Assembly (NCBI GenBank): GCA_945787265.1
Contig: CALZHS010000011.1
Coordinates: forward strand, 6,260 to 27,583
Length of the DNA stretch: 21,324 bases
From: an uncultured Gammaproteobacteria bacterium
GTDB lineage: Bacteria > Pseudomonadota > Gammaproteobacteria > GCA-001735895
Direction of reading: 5' to 3'
Positions 1-6,773 of the stretch are shown piece by piece. The notes below the pieces were generated by a model that was not told the DNA's origin, made no database searches, and saw only the letters and a program-made list of their open reading frames with translations. Numbering within the stretch: position 1 is the first letter of the stretch; each line of letters opens with the position of its first letter. Made by a program: the position numbers and the translations under genes.

Positions 1-321
1 GGTGACTATTCGACCACCTGCGAGTTTATTTTAAATGGCGGTCATGGTGCGATTTCGGTAACTGCCAACGTGGTCCCTGCCAAAATGGCCAGGATGTGCC
101 AGCTCGCTCTGGAAGGTAAGGAGAGCGAAGCCCGCGTCGCGGATGCGGAAATTGCCGAATTACATCGGCTGTTGTTTATAGAGTCGAATCCAATACCCGT
201 CAAATGGGCGGTTGCTCAGATGGGCTTTGGTGAGTTGAATCTGCGTTTACCGATGACAGTTCTGGATGAACAGTATCAGCAACCGCTAAGGCAAGCTTTA
301 GTTGCCTGCGGAGCCTTATGA
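1..321 (+). CDS. dapA: 4-hydroxy-tetrahydrodipicolinate synthase, C-terminal part (5' end outside window)
   Basis: This is the last 106 codons of a gene that begins before the window; the frame is open from base 1 and stops with TGA at 319-321. DapA condenses pyruvate with aspartate semialdehyde in the lysine and diaminopimelate pathway, in the cytoplasm. The visible part begins GDYSTTCEFILNGGHGAISV and continues TANVVPAKMARMCQLALEG, which matches the conserved C-terminal third of DapA (GGxGxISVTANVxP). The catalytic lysine lies upstream of the window and cannot be checked. The stop overlaps the bamC start by 4 bp (ATGA), and dapA followed by bamC is the usual gammaproteobacterial order, which supports the assignment independently. 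Confidence 0.93.
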   Translation, partial: GDYSTTCEFILNGGHGAISVTANVVPAKMARMCQLALEGKESEARVADAEIAELHRLLFIESNPIPVKWAVAQMGFGELNLRLPMTVLDEQYQQPLRQALVACGAL

Positions 322-1427
322 AAATAATTCTGGTTGTAGCTTTGCTGCTACTTGCACTATCGCTCGCGGCCTGCGAAGGCGTGGGCAAAGACAAGCGTTA
401 CCTCGATGCCTCGGTTGGTAGGGGCCTGGAATTACCGCCGGATCTTTCAGAATCCAAGCAAGAATCGGGTTTTGAACTCCCGGCTGGTTTTTCTGGCACC
501 GACCCAACGGTAAAAGACAAGGTACCGGTACTGGCCAAGGTTGACTCGCTGAGTCTCGAGAGTAGTGGGGATCTTTACTGGCTCAATGTTGACGCACCGG
601 TCGATAATCTTTATCAGATGGTCAAGGATTTCTGGGCCACTGAAGGCTATCTCCTGTTAGTCGATGAGCCCGTTATCGGAATTATGCAGACCGAATGGGT
701 ATTGAAGGAAGAGGGCGACAGTCAGGACGAAGGCTCATGGTTTGGAAAACTGTTTGGAGACGACAACCTTTCCGCCAGCCAGGATCAATTCAGGACCAGA
801 ATCGAACGTGTTCCGAATGGGAACGGTAGTCGAATCTATATCTCTCATCGGGGTACTGAATACACCTACCTGCTCGAAAAAGGAGATAATGAATCGCTGG
901 TGGAAGGCCAGGGCGATGATAATCAATGGCGTTTTCGGCAACCCGAACCTGAGTTGGAAATCGAAATGCTGTCGCGATTAATGATTTTTCTCGGTTTACG
1001 AAAGGCCGAGGTCGATTTGCAGGCAGCCAACGCCAAACTGTTCCGCCCGAGGGCCTCCAAGCACATCGATGCGAAAGAAAAGTCTCCCTTCCTGCTTGTA
1101 AAAGATCCTTATCAGATTGCCTGGAACAGGATTTATCATCAGCTTGAACGAATGAATTTCGAGATCGTAGGCGAGGAGTATAAAAGCGGATTATCAGGGG
1201 AGGGTGAAATCATCGTGAATGTGCAATTCTCCGAGAACAAGGAGGACAAGGGACTGTTTTCGTTCTTCTCCAGTTCCAGTGAATTGGTGAAAAAACAGAT
1301 CGTGTTGGTACTGGCTGAAGAAACCCATGAACTTACCCGGATAATGATCGAAACGATCGATGGCGATTTTGACATGTCTCCAGATGGAGCGGCATTTCTA
1401 GACTTGTTATATCAAAATATTAGATAG
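318..1427 (+). CDS. bamC: Outer membrane protein assembly factor BamC (lipoprotein)
   Basis: A 369-residue protein with a lipoprotein signal: a hydrophobic run at residues 3-17 ends in lipobox LAAC with Cys19 as the lipidation site. After it comes a low-complexity N-terminal stretch (KDKRYLDASVGRGLELPPDL) like the extended BamC segment that contacts BamD. Two alpha/beta domains follow, roughly residues 80-200 and 255-369, as expected for the paired helix-grip domains of BamC. BamC is an accessory lipoprotein of the BAM complex that inserts beta-barrel proteins into the outer membrane. The start ATG overlaps the dapA stop by 4 bp, implying translational coupling. The protein is somewhat longer than the E. 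coli one (about 344 residues), including an acidic insert near residues 130-145. The gene name rests on position, lipobox and domain layout. Confidence 0.9.
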   Translation: MKIILVVALLLLALSLAACEGVGKDKRYLDASVGRGLELPPDLSESKQESGFELPAGFSGTDPTVKDKVPVLAKVDSLSLESSGDLYWLNVDAPVDNLYQMVKDFWATEGYLLLVDEPVIGIMQTEWVLKEEGDSQDEGSWFGKLFGDDNLSASQDQFRTRIERVPNGNGSRIYISHRGTEYTYLLEKGDNESLVEGQGDDNQWRFRQPEPELEIEMLSRLMIFLGLRKAEVDLQAANAKLFRPRASKHIDAKEKSPFLLVKDPYQIAWNRIYHQLERMNFEIVGEEYKSGLSGEGEIIVNVQFSENKEDKGLFSFFSSSSELVKKQIVLVLAEETHELTRIMIETIDGDFDMSPDGAAFLDLLYQNIR

Positions 1428-1428
1428 T

Positions 1429-2184
1429 ATGCGTATTGCATCGTTGGGTAGCGGCAGTCGGGGCAATGCGACTTTAGTGCAGCATGAAGAAACCACGCTG
1501 CTCATCGACAACGGGTTTTCTTTAAAACAATTCACGCGGCGCCTCGATCGATTCGAAATCGATCCCGCGTCGATAGGCGCGGTGCTGCTGACCCACGAAC
1601 ATGGCGATCACAGTGGCGGAATCGAGCGTCTTTGCAATAACCACGAGATACCGTTGTGGACCGCGGTTGGTACCGCTCGCGCCGCGCTGGCGCCCGAGTT
1701 TAAGTACCACAGGCTGGTAGCCGGGCAGAGCGTCACCATCGGTGGGATCGAGGTATTACCGGTCACGGTGCCGCACGATGCCAGCGAGCCGCTGCAGTTT
1801 ATTTTTCATCAACTGGACAACGGTAAGCGCCTCGGCATCCTGACCGATACCGGTCATGTAACGCGACATATCATCGAGGCCTTTAGCTGCCTCGATGCGC
1901 TGTTGCTCGAGTTTAACTATGATCCCGAGATGCTGGAGACAGGCCCGTATCCGGAGTTGCTGAAACAGCGCGTCGGTGGGAATCTCGGGCACTTGTCGAA
2001 CCTGCAGTCGATCGACTTGCTGCGCCAGATAGATACTGCCAGGTTGAGTTGCCTGGTTGCTGCCCACATTTCGGAAAAGAACAACAGGCCGGTTATCGTC
2101 GATCAGCTGATCAGGGAACTGGATGGTGTACCGACGCCGGTGCTGGCCAGTCAAAACGAGGGTTTTGACTGGATATCGATTTAA
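1429..2184 (+). CDS. Metallo-beta-lactamase-fold hydrolase, WalJ/YycJ-like
   Basis: A 251-residue cytoplasmic protein with the metal-binding motif THEHGDHSGG (H56, H58, D60, H61), an N-terminal MRIASLGSGSRGNAT strand and glycine turn, and a later GILTDTGHVT segment carrying a further metal-ligand aspartate. This is the pattern of the YycJ/WalJ branch of metallo-beta-lactamase-fold proteins, for which nuclease activity has been described in Gram-positive bacteria. In gammaproteobacteria a member often follows bamC, frequently with purC after it; here no purC follows. The start ATG is one base after the bamC stop, so it is very likely co-transcribed with dapA-bamC. The stop TAA (2182-2184) overlaps the convergent folE2 stop, so the two genes end inside each other by 4 bp with no room for a separate terminator. 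Confidence 0.85.
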   Translation: MRIASLGSGSRGNATLVQHEETTLLIDNGFSLKQFTRRLDRFEIDPASIGAVLLTHEHGDHSGGIERLCNNHEIPLWTAVGTARAALAPEFKYHRLVAGQSVTIGGIEVLPVTVPHDASEPLQFIFHQLDNGKRLGILTDTGHVTRHIIEAFSCLDALLLEFNYDPEMLETGPYPELLKQRVGGNLGHLSNLQSIDLLRQIDTARLSCLVAAHISEKNNRPVIVDQLIRELDGVPTPVLASQNEGFDWISI

Positions 2185-3005
2185 GCGTTTTTATCGCCTT
2201 CCTTGTCAAACTCGATCAGGGCATAAGCCGAGTGATTGTGAATCGATTCAAAGTTTTCTGATTCGAGTACATATTGCCGAATACGATCGTCCTTGTTTAG
2301 TTCGCCCGCGATATCGCGCACCATATCTTCGACGAATTTGGGATTATCATAGGCTCGCTCAGTCACGTATTTCTCATCGGGACGCTTGAGCAGTCCATAG
2401 AGCTCGCAGGAAGCCTGCTTTTCGACAATGTCGATCAGTTCTTCTATCCAGATAAATCCGCTGGTTCTCGCGTCAAGCGTGACGTGCGAGCGTTGATTAT
2501 GGGCACCGTAGTCCGAAATCGACTTGGAGCAGGGGCACAGACTGGTTACCGGAATCTGAACCTTGATACGGGTGCTGGTGACCCCGGCATTTATTTCTCC
2601 AACCAGGGAGACCTCGTAGTCGAGCAGTGACTCAACCCCCGATACCGGTGCTTTCTTGTTCACGAAGTAGGGGAAGTTCATTTCGATGTAGCCAGATTCG
2701 GCTTCCAGTAGTTCTGCCATCTCCCTGAGCATGTCGTTGAACGAGGTATACGAAATTTCCTTCTCGTGATCGTTCAGTATCTTGACGAAGCGCGACATGT
2801 GCGTGCCCTTGAACTGGTGCGGCAGGAAAACAAACATGCTAAAGGTCGCGATGGTATGTTGTTTACCATCGGAGCGATCTTTAACAATCACCGGATGGCG
2901 GATATCCTTGATGCCAACCTTGTTTATTGCGAGTTCGCGTGTGTCCGCCGATCCCTGGACGTCGGGTATCGTCGAAATTGCTGACTGTGCTGGTTCACCA
3001 TTCAT
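2181..3005 (-). CDS. folE2: GTP cyclohydrolase FolE2 (type IB)
   Basis: A 274-residue protein converting GTP to 7,8-dihydroneopterin triphosphate, the first step toward tetrahydrofolate and also the route to queuosine precursors. Diagnostic segments are KGTHMSRF (66-73), SLCPCSKSIS with Cys157 and Cys159, and YGAHNQRSHV with His169, which together identify the FolE2/MptA family rather than zinc-dependent FolE. Family knowledge: FolE2 can work with metals other than zinc and in some bacteria is induced by zinc starvation through Zur. The start ATG at 3003-3005 has a clear AAGGA Shine-Dalgarno 8 nt upstream. It is separated by about 320 bp from the upstream cold-shock gene and has its own candidate promoter. 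It ends convergently into the metallo-hydrolase gene. Confidence 0.95.
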   Translation of the reverse strand: MNGEPAQSAISTIPDVQGSADTRELAINKVGIKDIRHPVIVKDRSDGKQHTIATFSMFVFLPHQFKGTHMSRFVKILNDHEKEISYTSFNDMLREMAELLEAESGYIEMNFPYFVNKKAPVSGVESLLDYEVSLVGEINAGVTSTRIKVQIPVTSLCPCSKSISDYGAHNQRSHVTLDARTSGFIWIEELIDIVEKQASCELYGLLKRPDEKYVTERAYDNPKFVEDMVRDIAGELNKDDRIRQYVLESENFESIHNHSAYALIEFDKEGDKNA

Positions 3006-3325
3006 GACTTGATCCTTAAGCTATAACTATGCGCATCGCGGCAGTAGATCTAGAATGCGTGATACACGGGTCGGAAACTACGGGCATTGCAATAACCAAG
3101 TAAAAGGGTTGGTTATTATACCGAGCGTATGGGGTAAGGCAAATGTTCATATTCGCTATTTCTCCATTAGCATGACCGATAGGGATGGGAGGTAACAATC
3201 CCCGGCGCCAAATTATCGGGCACAGTCCGGATGTTAACGAAATCGGTAATTTCGCCGGTTTGCTGAACCTGTCTGCGGGAGACTGGAATCAGGGATGAGG
3301 TATAAATCTATTTTATTATTATAAG
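3006..3325. other. Intergenic region between csp and folE2
   Basis: About 320 bp without a convincing gene. It holds the candidate folE2 promoter and inverted repeat (3091-3142). A small hairpin, CGAAAT (3238-3243) with ATTTCG (3249-3254), lies about 70 bp downstream of csp in csp's reading direction. It has no T-run on the minus strand, so it is not a convincing intrinsic terminator for csp. I see no tRNA-like cloverleaf. Confidence 0.5.
3091..3142 (-). promoter_or_regulatory. Candidate folE2 promoter with an inverted repeat over the -10 box
   Basis: On the minus strand a perfect TATAAT (3120 down to 3115) lies 16 nt after TTGCCT (3142 down to 3137), predicting a start of transcription near 3108 and a leader of about 100 nt before folE2. 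A perfect 9-bp inverted repeat, AATAACCAA (3091-3099) and TTGGTTATT (3109-3117), with a 9-nt spacer overlaps the -10 box and the predicted start point. That placement would suit a repressor site; it could equally be a hairpin at the 5' end of the mRNA. The -35 box is only a 4 of 6 match. No classical Zur palindrome is evident to me. Confidence 0.4.
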
Positions 3326-3535
3326 TTAAGCGGGTGTAACGTCTTCGGCCTGCGGGCCTTTTGCGCCATCCGTAACTTTCATCGTTACGGCCTGACCCTG
3401 CTGAAGCGTCTTATGACCTTCAGACTGAATGGCGCTGTAATGAACAAAAACGTCTTTTCCACCCTCTTGCGAAATAAAACCATAGCCCTTGGCATCGTTA
3501 AACCACTTAACTGTGCCGGATACTGTTTCAGACAT
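3326..3535 (-). CDS. Cold-shock domain protein (CspA family)
   Basis: A 69-residue single-domain protein, MSETVSGTVKWFNDAKGYGF onward, with both RNA-binding motifs: KGYGFIS (RNP1) and VFVHYSAI (RNP2), and the usual ending in a short acidic and alanine-rich tail. CSD proteins bind single-stranded RNA and DNA and melt mRNA secondary structure. I chose the ATG at 3533-3535 because the family begins a few residues before TVKWFN and this gives the normal length. A GTG 45 bp upstream (3578-3580) would add 15 residues with no family match and would lie inside a leader hairpin. The gene stands alone with a leader of its own, 168 bp from dxs and 320 bp from folE2. Which CspA paralogue this is cannot be told from sequence alone. 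Confidence 0.93.
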   Translation of the reverse strand: MSETVSGTVKWFNDAKGYGFISQEGGKDVFVHYSAIQSEGHKTLQQGQAVTMKVTDGAKGPQAEDVTPA

Positions 3536-3564
3536 AACTTTACTCTGTAGCTTGTTGATATTTA

Positions 3565-3586
3565 TGTCGATTTCAACCACTCGACA
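3565..3586 (-). promoter_or_regulatory. Hairpin in the csp 5' leader
   Basis: TGTCGA (3565-3570) and TCGACA (3581-3586) form a perfect 6-bp stem with a 10-nt loop, 30 nt upstream of the csp start. Cold-shock mRNAs are known for structured leaders, so this may belong to such a leader. The match is short and could be chance. I could not place the csp promoter with confidence. Confidence 0.3.
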
Positions 3587-3703
3587 TTGGACATTGTAGG
3601 ATAATCCTTATGTGGACGCCATTATTTAAACCGGGCAGTGCGAAATGTTTGCAGTAACACGAGTCCGAAATTTCAGATTTTTTCGATTGCCGCGGCAACC
3701 TGT

Positions 3704-5590
3704 TTAGCTGTCGGTGAATTCGACGATAGAATTGCGTATCGTATCGGCATCAAGCCCGTAATCTTCCAGCACCTGTTCCCGGCTCCCCTGGGAGGGAAAC
3801 TCGTCGCTGAGCCCGAGGCGCAGCAGCGGGATATTGATCTTTTCCTGATTGAGGTATTCGATAACGGCCGAGCCTGCGCCACCGGCAATACTGGCGTCTT
3901 CGAGTGTTACCAGGAAATCGTGTTTGTTGGCCAGTTCTTTTATCAGGGATTCATCCAGCGGCTTGATAAAACGCATGTTAACGAGACTGATATCGAGTTC
4001 GTCGGCAATAGGTTGCGCGATGTTGAAAAGACTGCCGAATACCAGCAGGGCCGTTTGTTTACCGACCCTGGTCTGTACTGCCTTTCCAATTTCAGCAGCA
4101 ACGTCAATATTCACCGCCGCGGGTTGTGCAACGCTGTCTCGCGGGTATCGCACCAGGGCGGGTCCGGGATATTGGTATGCGGTATTGAGCAACTCGAACA
4201 TATCTTCACCGTTCGCGGGCGCCATCATGATGACGTCCGGGATACATCGAGCAAAGGCAATATCAAAATTACCGGTGTGAGTGGCACCGTCGGCACCAAC
4301 AACACCGGCCCGATCTACCGCAAAGGTTACATCGAGATTTTGCACCGCCACATCGTGAATCAGCTGATCATAGCCACGCTGCAGGAAAGTTGAGTATATC
4401 GCGACCACGGGCTTGAGGCCCTCACAGGCCATGCCGGCGCCCAGCGTTATCGCATGTTGCTCGGCGATGCCGACATCATGGTAGCGCTCCGGTATCTCCT
4501 GTGAAAACCTGACCAGCCCCGAGCCTTCCCGCATTGCTGGAGTGATCGCATGCAGGCTTGGCTCTGCGTGGCCTTTGGCAACCAGCCAGTCGGAAAATAC
4601 ATTGGTATAAGACTGAAAGCCTGGTTTGCTTGAGGACGTGACTTCACCGGTTTCCGGGTCAAAGGGACCCACCCCGTGGAACTTGCAGGCATCTTCCTCG
4701 GCCGGGGTATAGCCCTTGCCTTTGCGGGTGACGATGTGCAGCATCCGCGGCCCTGGTAATTGCTGCAAATTCCGAATAAGCGATAGCAGGTCTTTCAGAT
4801 TGTGACCATCGATCGGTCCGAAATAAGAGAAACCGAGTTCTTCAAACAGGGTCCCCGGCGTTACCATACCCTTGACGTGTTCCTCGGCGCGCTTGGCAAG
4901 TTCCCAGGCGCTGGGAATTCTTTTCAGAACTTTTTTACTGCCCGAACGCAGGCTGGAGTAAATCTTGCCCGACCAGATACTGGACAGGTATTTCGACATC
5001 GCGCCGACATTGGGCGAAATCGACATTTCGTTGTCATTTAAAATGACCAGCAGATCGTTATCGATGGCGCCGCCGTGATTGAGTGCCTCGTAGGCCATGC
5101 CGGCTGTCATGCCGCCGTCGCCGATGATCGCCACGGTTTTGCGCTCAATTGCCTGCGCGTTCGAAGCAATCTCCATACCCAGCGCGGCGCTGATCGAGGT
5201 ACTGGAATGACCGGCACCAAAATGATCGTATTCCGACTCGGTAATTTTAGGAAAACCCGATAGACCCCCCTGCTGTCGCATTCCTCCCATTTGATCGCGT
5301 CGACCGGTCAGAATCTTGTGCGGATAGCATTGATGACCGACGTCCCAGACCAGTCGGTCATGCGGTGTATCAAACAGGTAATGCAGCGCAATCGTGATCT
5401 CCACCGATCCCAGTCCGGAGGCGAGGTGGCCACCGGTGCGCGCCAGGCTCTGCAACAGGAAAGCGCGAATTTCATCAGCCAGCTCAGGAAGTTGGGTTTC
5501 ATCCAGGCCACGCAAATCCGCTGGGTTGTCGATCTGCGCCAGAATCGGGAAGGTATCGCTTAATTTAGTCAAAGAATCGCTATCCGGCAC
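3704..5590 (-). CDS. dxs: 1-deoxy-D-xylulose-5-phosphate synthase
   Basis: A 628-residue thiamine-diphosphate enzyme that joins pyruvate and glyceraldehyde 3-phosphate, the committed step of the MEP isoprenoid pathway. In order: GGHLASGLGSVE with His55; the ThDP motif GDGG (157-160) ending in NDNEMS (185-190); the central transketolase-like domain with GIAEQHA and catalytic Glu377; and a C-terminal domain with MRFIKPLDE and EDASIAGGAGS. Length is normal (E. coli 620). The start is GTG at 5588-5590, preceded by AAGGAG with 5-nt spacing. Unusually, that Shine-Dalgarno lies inside the end of the palindromic element at 5592-5858, which separates dxs from ispA. Its product feeds the pathway whose later step is made by IspA just upstream. 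The gene is intact. Confidence 0.97.
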   Translation of the reverse strand: MPDSDSLTKLSDTFPILAQIDNPADLRGLDETQLPELADEIRAFLLQSLARTGGHLASGLGSVEITIALHYLFDTPHDRLVWDVGHQCYPHKILTGRRDQMGGMRQQGGLSGFPKITESEYDHFGAGHSSTSISAALGMEIASNAQAIERKTVAIIGDGGMTAGMAYEALNHGGAIDNDLLVILNDNEMSISPNVGAMSKYLSSIWSGKIYSSLRSGSKKVLKRIPSAWELAKRAEEHVKGMVTPGTLFEELGFSYFGPIDGHNLKDLLSLIRNLQQLPGPRMLHIVTRKGKGYTPAEEDACKFHGVGPFDPETGEVTSSSKPGFQSYTNVFSDWLVAKGHAEPSLHAITPAMREGSGLVRFSQEIPERYHDVGIAEQHAITLGAGMACEGLKPVVAIYSTFLQRGYDQLIHDVAVQNLDVTFAVDRAGVVGADGATHTGNFDIAFARCIPDVIMMAPANGEDMFELLNTAYQYPGPALVRYPRDSVAQPAAVNIDVAAEIGKAVQTRVGKQTALLVFGSLFNIAQPIADELDISLVNMRFIKPLDESLIKELANKHDFLVTLEDASIAGGAGSAVIEYLNQEKINIPLLRLGLSDEFPSQGSREQVLEDYGLDADTIRNSIVEFTDS

Positions 5591-5623
5591 TAGTGCTCCT
5601 TCAGCATTATAATTACGGATTCA

Positions 5624-5721
5624 GCCTCCCTGTGCTGTTTCGCAGCAAGGCGCAATGCGACGCGCAAGGGCCATTCCCTTGTCGAGCATTGCAACGCGGC
5701 TGCGAAACAGCACAGGGAGGC
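5624..5721. repeat. 98-nt long hairpin 1 of the palindromic element
   Basis: The outer stem is a perfect 23-bp inverted repeat (5624-5646 with 5699-5721, beginning GCCTCCCTGTGCTG). Inner pairs are GCAATGC (5652-5658) with GCATTGC (5686-5692) and CAAGGG (5665-5670) with CCCTTG (5676-5681), leaving a 5-nt loop. The result is a nearly continuous stem that would fold strongly as RNA or as cruciform DNA. Confidence 0.85.
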
Positions 5722-5728
5722 CCCTCGG

Positions 5729-5826
5729 GTTTGCTTGTCAACGTCCACGGACTGCGTTGCGCCTCTTGACAAGGGTGGAGCCATTGCCTGCGAGACGCGC
5801 CTTGCCGTGAACGTTGACAAGCAAAC
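5729..5826. repeat. 98-nt long hairpin 2 of the palindromic element
   Basis: The outer stem is 22 bp with one mismatch (5729-5750 with 5805-5826, beginning GTTTGCTTGTCAACGT). The reverse complement of this unit shares core blocks with hairpin 1 at the same offsets: GCAAGGCGC at offsets 22-30, CCCTTGTC near 52-60 and GCAACGC near 68-74. The basal stems of the two hairpins are unrelated in sequence, but each is paired. The apical part of hairpin 2 pairs less well than that of hairpin 1. Confidence 0.8.
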
Positions 5827-5844
5827 TGAACTCGCAATTATAAT
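5814..5844 (+). promoter_or_regulatory. Possible outward promoter in the right end of the element
   Basis: TTGACA (5814-5819) and TATAAT (5839-5844) are both perfect sigma-70 boxes, separated by 19 nt, which is longer than the ideal 17. They read toward the 3' end of ispA, so transcription would be antisense to ispA. The -35 box sits in the basal stem of hairpin 2. The left end has the matching TATAAT on the minus strand (5611-5606) but no -35 match, and it is too close to the dxs Shine-Dalgarno to serve dxs. Confidence 0.3.
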
Positions 5845-5867
5845 GTTGAAGGAGCACTTGATCGCAG

Positions 5868-6773
5868 TCAGTTTTTCCGCTCGACGAACCAGGCCGAAAT
5901 ATACCTTAAAATGTCGGCCTCCTCACCAAATATTGACAGTGCCTGTAACGCGTTCTGATGCAGCTCCTGGGCTTTTTCGTAAGACGCCTCGAGACCGATG
6001 ATCGAAGGGAAGGTCGGTTTATTTTTGGCGCTGTCTGATCCTTGCGTCTTTCCGAGCGTGGCGGTATCGCCGGTAACATCGAGGATATCATCCTGGACCT
6101 GGAACGACAGGCCAATGCACTTGGAATAAGAATCAAGGGCTTGGAATTGCTGCCGGGTCAGGCTGTTTGTGCTGTGCGCCGCCAGTTGTACGCAGGTACG
6201 GATCAGGGCACCGGTCTTGTGAATATGCATGGTTTCAAGTTCCGCGATGTTCAGTGTTTTACCAACCGCTGCCAGGTCGATTGCCTGGCCGCCAGCCATG
6301 CCGCGTGAGCCTGAGAACAGGGATAGTTTTTCGATCATCTGCAAACGGGCCGCCGGGTCGTCGACCATTTTTGGATCATGGCTGATGATGTAAAAAGACA
6401 GCGCCTGCAGTGCGTCGCCCGCGAGTATGGCAGTGGCTTCATCGAACTCGCGATGACAGGTGGGGCGACCGCGTCGCAGGTCATCGTCATCCATCGCTGG
6501 CAGGTCGTCATGGATCAGCGAATAGGCATGAATAATTTCGACTGCAGCGGCGGCGCCATCGACTTTTTCCAGTTCGACGCCGAGCGCCGACGCGGTTGCG
6601 TACACCAGTATCGGCCGCACTCTTTTTCCCGGGGCCAGCACCGCGTATCGCATTGCCTGGTGCAGTCGCAATGGATAAAGGTCGGCCCCGGGAAGCCAGT
6701 GATCGAGCGCTGTGTCTACTCTTTGCTGGAATTCTTCAACCAGGGACTCGAAGACCTGGGCATCAATCTTCAT
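5868..6773 (-). CDS. ispA: Farnesyl diphosphate synthase (short-chain polyprenyl synthase)
   Basis: A 301-residue all-helical enzyme that adds isopentenyl diphosphate to dimethylallyl and geranyl diphosphate to make farnesyl diphosphate, in the cytoplasm. The first aspartate-rich motif is DDLPAMDDDDLRRGRP (from residue 89), with the longer DDxxxxD spacing typical of bacterial IspA. The second is DDILD (228-232). GKRVRP (49-54) and KTGALI (187-192) are also present. I chose ATG at 6771-6773; a TTG directly before it (6774-6776) would add one residue. The start overlaps the end of xseB by 11 bp, so translation is probably coupled. Gene order xseB-ispA-dxs is the standard gammaproteobacterial one, here broken only by the palindromic element after the ispA stop. 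Confidence 0.95.
   Translation of the reverse strand: MKIDAQVFESLVEEFQQRVDTALDHWLPGADLYPLRLHQAMRYAVLAPGKRVRPILVYATASALGVELEKVDGAAAAVEIIHAYSLIHDDLPAMDDDDLRRGRPTCHREFDEATAILAGDALQALSFYIISHDPKMVDDPAARLQMIEKLSLFSGSRGMAGGQAIDLAAVGKTLNIAELETMHIHKTGALIRTCVQLAAHSTNSLTRQQFQALDSYSKCIGLSFQVQDDILDVTGDTATLGKTQGSDSAKNKPTFPSIIGLEASYEKAQELHQNALQALSIFGEEADILRYISAWFVERKN

Larger units (their letters stand above)
5592..5858. repeat. MITE-like palindromic element with terminal inverted repeats, between ispA and dxs
   Basis: The element is bounded by inverted repeats 5592-5624 and 5826-5858. The outer 23 bp of each (5592-5614 and 5836-5858) match with one mismatch, and the inner part is weaker. Inside lie two hairpins of exactly 98 nt (5624-5721 and 5729-5826) separated by 7 nt, so the whole is symmetric about 5725. 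Both ends carry AATTATAATG followed by GAAGGAGCACT reading outward, so each end offers an outward AAGGAG. At the left end this AAGGAG is the ribosome binding site of dxs. I see no transposase gene and no clear target-site duplication. In most relatives ispA and dxs nearly touch, so I infer insertion. It may belong to a dispersed repeat family, but only one copy lies in this window. Confidence 0.75.

Noticed and set aside
3016..3198. 60-codon open frame on the minus strand upstream of folE2
   Set aside because: TTG start, no Shine-Dalgarno, no recognisable protein, and it covers the likely folE2 promoter and leader.
3536..3580. GTG at 3580 as the start of the cold-shock protein
   Set aside because: It adds 15 residues not found in CspA-type proteins and lies inside a leader hairpin.
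3687..3700. Palindrome TTGCCGCGGCAA just after dxs as an intrinsic terminator
   Set aside because: On the minus strand it is followed by an A-rich stretch, not by T; it is too short to call.
5606..5611. TATAAT on the minus strand in the left terminal repeat as a promoter for dxs
   Set aside because: Transcription would start inside the Shine-Dalgarno, leaving no usable leader, and no -35 box is present.
5592..5858. Integron attC site or CRISPR-like repeat as explanation of the palindromic element
   Set aside because: No attC core motifs at the ends, no integron cassette context, and no regular direct repeats with spacers.
5590..6001. Several small open frames on both strands over the palindromic element (for example 5590-5820 minus, 5613-5837 minus and 5735-6001 plus)
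   Set aside because: They exist because the palindrome reads similarly on both strands; both strands even give the same short ending IIMLKEH from the terminal repeats. No family resemblance and no independent start signal.
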